Source: Phycisphaerae bacterium (lineage in GTDB: Bacteria > Planctomycetota > Phycisphaerae > SM23-33). Taken from it: a DNA stretch of 6,839 nucleotides. The position numbers were made by a program, and so were the translations under genes. The notes below the pieces were generated by a model that worked only from the letters and a program-made list of their open reading frames with translations, was not told where the DNA came from and ran no database searches. Below, one piece after another: positions 4,530-6,839 of this stretch; positions within the stretch are counted from its first letter, which is position 1, and the number at the start of each line of letters is the position of its first letter. Location of the stretch: assembly GCA_030754715.1 (NCBI GenBank), contig JASLZV010000100.1, forward strand, positions 1-6,839. Reading direction: 5' to 3'.

Positions 4530-6839
4530 ATGACGGACAAGAAAACAGATAAGAAAAACTATAAAAACACCCTTAACTTGCCGAATACATCGTTCGACAT
4601 GCGAGCCGGGCTGCTTAAAAAGGAGCCTGCCGTTCAACAGCGATGGAAGAACCAGAACCTGTACAAGCAGATCCGCGCCGCCCGTGAAGGGGCCGAGCGT
4701 TTTATCCTCCACGACGGTCCGCCATACGCCAACGGCAACATTCACATGGGTACCGCGATGAACAAGGTGCTCAAGGATATTATCATTCGCATCAAGACGA
4801 TGTCCAACATGGACGCGCCGTATATCCCGGGGTGGGACTGCCACGGCCTGCCGATCGAGGCGAAGGTAATGAGCGAATTGGGCAACAAGGCGCGCTCGAT
4901 GGCCCCGGGGGAGATTCGCCGCCACTGCGCCGCCTACGCCGAGAAATTTGTCGAGCTTCAAAGCCGGCAGTTCCAGCGCATGGGCATTATGGGCGAGTTC
5001 GACAAGCCCTACATCACCATGGACCGGCACTACGAGGCCGCAGCGCTGGAGGTCTTTGCCCACCTGGTGGCCCAAGGGTTGGTCTACCGCCAACTAAAGC
5101 CGGTTCACTGGTCCATCGAGAACCGCACCGCCCTGGCCGACGCGGAACTGGAGTACCACGACCGCCAGGACAGCAGTGTTTACGTGGCGTTTGAGGTGGT
5201 CAAGGGGGCCGAACACCTGTCTCACGAGGACGGCGAAAAGATGGCGCTTCTGGTCTGGACCACCACGCCCTGGACTCTGCCTGCCAACCGGGCCGTCGCA
5301 ATCCATCCGGGCTTTAACTACGTCTGCCTGCACGTGGAAACGGCTGATGGGCCGGCGACGTGGGTCATCGCCGAGGAGCGCCTGGAGGCGGTATTGGCCG
5401 ATATTGAGGCCAAGCGCAAAGGCTGGCTTAAGTCCCACCAGGTCGTCACCCACATCCGGGGCGCCGACCTGACGGGCGGCGCCGAGCCGTTAGGATACGC
5501 CCACCCGCTGACCGACGGGCTGATCTGCCCCGTGGTGACGGCCGAGTACGTCACCCTCGAAGACGGAACGGGTCTGGTCCATACCGCCCCGGGCCATGGC
5601 CTGGAAGACTACGGTACGGCACTCAAGAACGACCTGGAGATATACTGCCCCGTACAGGCCGACGGTACGTTCGACGACACCGCGGCGCCCTGGCTGCGAG
5701 GCGTGGTGGTGTGGGACGCCAACGCCAGGGTGGTGGATCATCTGCGCCAGAGGCGCACACTGGTGCTGGCCGAGACGATTACGCACTCCTATCCGCACGA
5801 CTGGCGGTCAAAGACACCAACAATCTTTCGCGCTACCAAGCAGTGGTTCATCGCCGTGGATGTTCCCCTCGCCGATGGCGAGCGGTCGCTGCGCGACTTG
5901 GCGATGGAGGCCTGCCGGCGCGGAGCGTGCGACGGTGGGGTCGACTTCATCCCAGCCTGGGGGCGCAAGCGCATCGCCGGTATGCTGGAAGGGCGCCCCG
6001 ACTGGTGCATTTCGCGCCAGCGGAGTTGGGGGCTGCCCATTCCGGCATTCTACAATAAGTCCGGCCAAGCGATGCTGACGCCCACCAGCGTACGAGCGGT
6101 GGCGAAAACCGTCGAGGAGAACGGCTCGGAGGCGTGGTTCACCCTTGATCCGGTCGACTTGCTGGCCGGCTACGATCCGGTCGACGACCCGGACCTGCCC
6201 AATGGCGACCGGTTCCCCCTGGACCAACTGACCGCCGGCAGCGATATTCTCGACGTGTGGTTCGAGTCGGGCTCGAGTTGGTTTGCGGCGGCCATCGCGC
6301 GCGGGCTGGTCGAAGACATCCCCGTGAACATGTATCTGGAAGGATCCGATCAACACCGCGGGTGGTTCCAACTATCGCTGCTGCCGGCGCTGGGCGCCCG
6401 CGCCCGCCCACCCTTTGCTGCCGTGCTCACCCACGGATTCGTGGTCACTGAGGACGGGCACAAGATGAGCAAATCGCTTGGCAACGCCATCGACGTTATC
6501 GAGCAACTGGACAAGCGGGGGGCGGACATCCTGCGGCTATGGGTAGCCTCGCAGAATTACCAGGACGACATTCGCTGCAGCGATAGCCTCATTGCGCAGG
6601 CCGAAGACGCCTACCGCAAGATCCGCAACACGCTGCGGTTTTGCATGGGGGCGTGCTGTGACTTTGATCTCGCCGCCGATGCGGTCGAGCCGGCCGGCCA
6701 CTCAATCGATCTGTGGATGCGGATGGAGCTGCAGATGCTTATCCGCGACGTCCGCCAGGCATATGATCGCTACGAGTTCCATCGGGCCATGCGGCTGATG
6801 CATGAGTTCTGCACCGGGCAGGCATCGAGCGTTTACTTC
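4530..6839 (+). CDS. ileS: Isoleucyl-tRNA synthetase, N-terminal 770 residues (partial at 3' edge)
   Basis: IleRS charges tRNA(Ile) with isoleucine in the cytoplasm and hydrolyses mischarged valine. The ATG at 4530 follows GGAG (4516-4519) by 10 bases, and the frame stays open to the window edge; about 170 C-terminal residues, including any zinc-binding end, are missing. Class I signatures are PYANGNIHMGT (residues 65-75, the HIGH region), PYIPGWDCHGLPIE (97-110), WCISRQRSWGLPIP (492-505), DVWFESGSSW (575-584), EGSDQHRGWFQ (604-614) and KMSKS (645-649). The CP1 editing domain is present, with the Thr-rich WTTTPWTLPAN (243-253) and GTGLVHTAPGHGLEDY (346-361), whose aspartate matches the editing-site Asp. 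The anticodon-binding domain begins near 685. The N-terminus (DKKTDKKNYKNTLNLPNT) and overall order match bacterial-type IleRS. The last base of the HIGH-type motif reads T instead of H (HMGT). Expression is probably set by the upstream attenuator. Confidence 0.97.
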   Translation, partial: MTDKKTDKKNYKNTLNLPNTSFDMRAGLLKKEPAVQQRWKNQNLYKQIRAAREGAERFILHDGPPYANGNIHMGTAMNKVLKDIIIRIKTMSNMDAPYIPGWDCHGLPIEAKVMSELGNKARSMAPGEIRRHCAAYAEKFVELQSRQFQRMGIMGEFDKPYITMDRHYEAAALEVFAHLVAQGLVYRQLKPVHWSIENRTALADAELEYHDRQDSSVYVAFEVVKGAEHLSHEDGEKMALLVWTTTPWTLPANRAVAIHPGFNYVCLHVETADGPATWVIAEERLEAVLADIEAKRKGWLKSHQVVTHIRGADLTGGAEPLGYAHPLTDGLICPVVTAEYVTLEDGTGLVHTAPGHGLEDYGTALKNDLEIYCPVQADGTFDDTAAPWLRGVVVWDANARVVDHLRQRRTLVLAETITHSYPHDWRSKTPTIFRATKQWFIAVDVPLADGERSLRDLAMEACRRGACDGGVDFIPAWGRKRIAGMLEGRPDWCISRQRSWGLPIPAFYNKSGQAMLTPTSVRAVAKTVEENGSEAWFTLDPVDLLAGYDPVDDPDLPNGDRFPLDQLTAGSDILDVWFESGSSWFAAAIARGLVEDIPVNMYLEGSDQHRGWFQLSLLPALGARARPPFAAVLTHGFVVTEDGHKMSKSLGNAIDVIEQLDKRGADILRLWVASQNYQDDIRCSDSLIAQAEDAYRKIRNTLRFCMGACCDFDLAADAVEPAGHSIDLWMRMELQMLIRDVRQAYDRYEFHRAMRLMHEFCTGQASSVYF

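Noticed and set aside
4205..5093. Antisense ORFs opposite the ileS leader and ileS 5' end
   Set aside because: They read across the leader and the conserved ileS coding region with no recognisable motifs; ileS on the + strand accounts for the sequence.

Overview
The window is a GC-rich bacterial chromosome segment with every recognisable gene on the + strand. Two housekeeping blocks (pyrH-frr with a tRNA-Lys gene, and ileS) flank an envelope-type protein and a multidrug exporter. The middle gene carries two copies of a secretin/TonB N-terminus-like (STN) module. I associate that gene type with Planctomycetes, especially Phycisphaerae-like lineages, so this is my best guess for the host. It is an inference from protein style, not from a marker gene.

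Layout: the last 54 codons of pyrH (UMP kinase) are followed 21 bases later by the complete frr (ribosome recycling factor). A tRNA-Lys(UUU) gene at 867-939 ends in a clean intrinsic terminator (943-969). Bases 970-1275 hold no intact gene, only what looks like a frameshifted N-terminal remnant of a transposase. A good sigma-70-type promoter (1276-1304) then drives a secreted 366-residue protein with duplicated STN-like modules (1337-2437). Next is a 510-residue MATE-family exporter (2618-4150). The window ends inside ileS (isoleucyl-tRNA synthetase, from 4530), whose first 770 codons are present.

The most interesting element is the 5' leader of ileS (about 4298-4529). A near-consensus promoter (4264-4291) is followed by a 36-codon ORF (4334-4444) encoding a peptide with five isoleucines in nine residues (GIIAIGIIN). 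After it comes an 11-bp intrinsic terminator hairpin with a T-rich tract (4477-4515), placed directly before the ileS Shine-Dalgarno. The 5' arm of that terminator can instead pair, over about 11 bp, with a segment that contains the peptide's own stop codon (4438-4448). That segment can in turn be sequestered by sequence inside the Ile codon run (4420-4425 or 4421-4426). This is the full 1:2 / 2:3 / 3:4 layout of classical leader-peptide transcription attenuation. The predicted logic is that scarce Ile-tRNA(Ile) stalls the ribosome on the Ile codons, the antiterminator forms and ileS is transcribed. With ample Ile-tRNA(Ile), the terminator forms and ileS is off. I cannot tell from sequence alone whether this has been described for this lineage.
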